5,340 nucleotides of DNA from Candidatus Heimdallarchaeota archaeon. Its GTDB lineage: Archaea; Asgardarchaeota; Heimdallarchaeia; JABLTI01. The translations under genes were made by a program, and so were the position numbers. Location: contig JAUVZH010000226.1 of NCBI GenBank assembly GCA_030602675.1, positions 1 through 5,340 of the forward strand, written 5' to 3'. Numbering within the stretch: position 1 is the stretch's first letter; every line of letters starts with the position of its first letter. Below, piece by piece: positions 5,024 to 5,340 of the stretch. The notes under the pieces were generated by a model, which saw nothing but the letters and a program-made list of their open reading frames with translations, did not search any database and had not been told where the DNA came from.

Positions 5024-5340
5024 ATGTTTAATTTGACACATGAAAATAAAACCAGTCATTTCAAACATAATAAAAATCAAAATAATCTTGATAAGCTCTA
5101 CAATGTAGGTGAAAGTAAAGAGCTTATTTGTGTTTATTCTATTTTATGTAAAGAAAATTGTATTCCCACTACTAAACTTGTTGAATTTGCACTTTCAAAG
5201 GACTATGTAAACGAATGTATAACTTGTTCATCAGCAGATAGTGTCTATAGGGCACTAAAAAAACTACAAGAAAAGGGTTGGATAATTGGGCATTTAAAGA
5301 AAGATGGTTATGTTTGGGAACTACTACTTGATGATTCATA
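5024..5340 (+). CDS. Small cysteine-containing winged-helix-like protein, paralogue B (cut at window end)
   Basis: Read by translating the frame from ATG 5024: 105 codons without a stop, then the two bases TA at the window edge, probably the start of a TAA or TAG. Residues 36-102 align without gaps to residues 27-93 of the preceding gene product, keeping helix CVYSILCKEN, the CITC motif (65-68), the likely recognition helix DSVYRALKKLQEKG (72-85) and the wing end DGYVWELLL (94-102). Cys36, Cys65 and Cys68 match the three cysteines of the paralogue; Cys42 and Cys46 are extra. The N-terminal 35 residues differ from the paralogue and are rich in Asn, Lys and His (His6, 12, 15). It lies in the same frame 15 nt after the TAA of the first gene and has no clear ribosome-binding site, so it is probably co-transcribed and perhaps translated by coupling. 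A tandem duplication is the simplest origin. A DNA-binding role is inferred; the partner and signal are unknown. Confidence 0.7.
   Translation, partial: MFNLTHENKTSHFKHNKNQNNLDKLYNVGESKELICVYSILCKENCIPTTKLVEFALSKDYVNECITCSSADSVYRALKKLQEKGWIIGHLKKDGYVWELLLDDS

Noticed and set aside
1..5340. CRISPR array, tRNA, rRNA, insertion sequence or defence island
   Set aside because: No regularly spaced repeats, no tRNA-like cloverleaf, no transposase or terminal inverted repeats, and no nuclease or toxin-antitoxin motifs were seen.

Overview
The window is AT-rich DNA that reads as archaeal. Three things point there. Several genes have the ribosome-binding core GGTGAT (or GTGAT) 3-6 nt before the start codon, matching the archaeal 16S 3' end. 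There is a class III (archaellin/type IV pilin) signal peptide. The AT-rich promoter elements sit where archaeal TATA boxes sit. The mix of short archaeal-style genes, unusual pilin-like proteins and small winged-helix proteins would fit an Asgard/Heimdallarchaeia-like or other uncultivated archaeal genome, but this lineage guess is weak inference.

Layout: (1) 1-1861, +: two overlapping ABC-2 permease genes, which look like the two halves of a heterodimeric exporter; the ATPase is not in the window and would be expected upstream. They end in a hairpin plus T-run at 1869-1902. (2) 2001-2852, +: a single gene for a secreted, pilin-like surface protein with its own leader. (3) 2879-4588, -: a convergent two-gene unit, an EamA/DMT-family 10-TM transporter followed 9-15 nt later by an all-helical soluble protein of unknown function. 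(4) 4589-4726: a divergent promoter region. (5) 4727-5340, +: two small tandem paralogues, each a winged-helix-like domain with an unusual cysteine motif (C-x28-C-x2-C); the second runs to the window edge and has at most its stop codon cut.

The transporter blocks and the pilin-like gene look like ordinary accessory envelope functions. The most interesting content is the pair of cysteine-bearing winged-helix paralogues at the right edge. They lie in the same reading frame, separated by one stop codon and 15 nt, and could be metal- or redox-responsive DNA-binding proteins. That function is inferred from the motif only; no known system is recognised with certainty.
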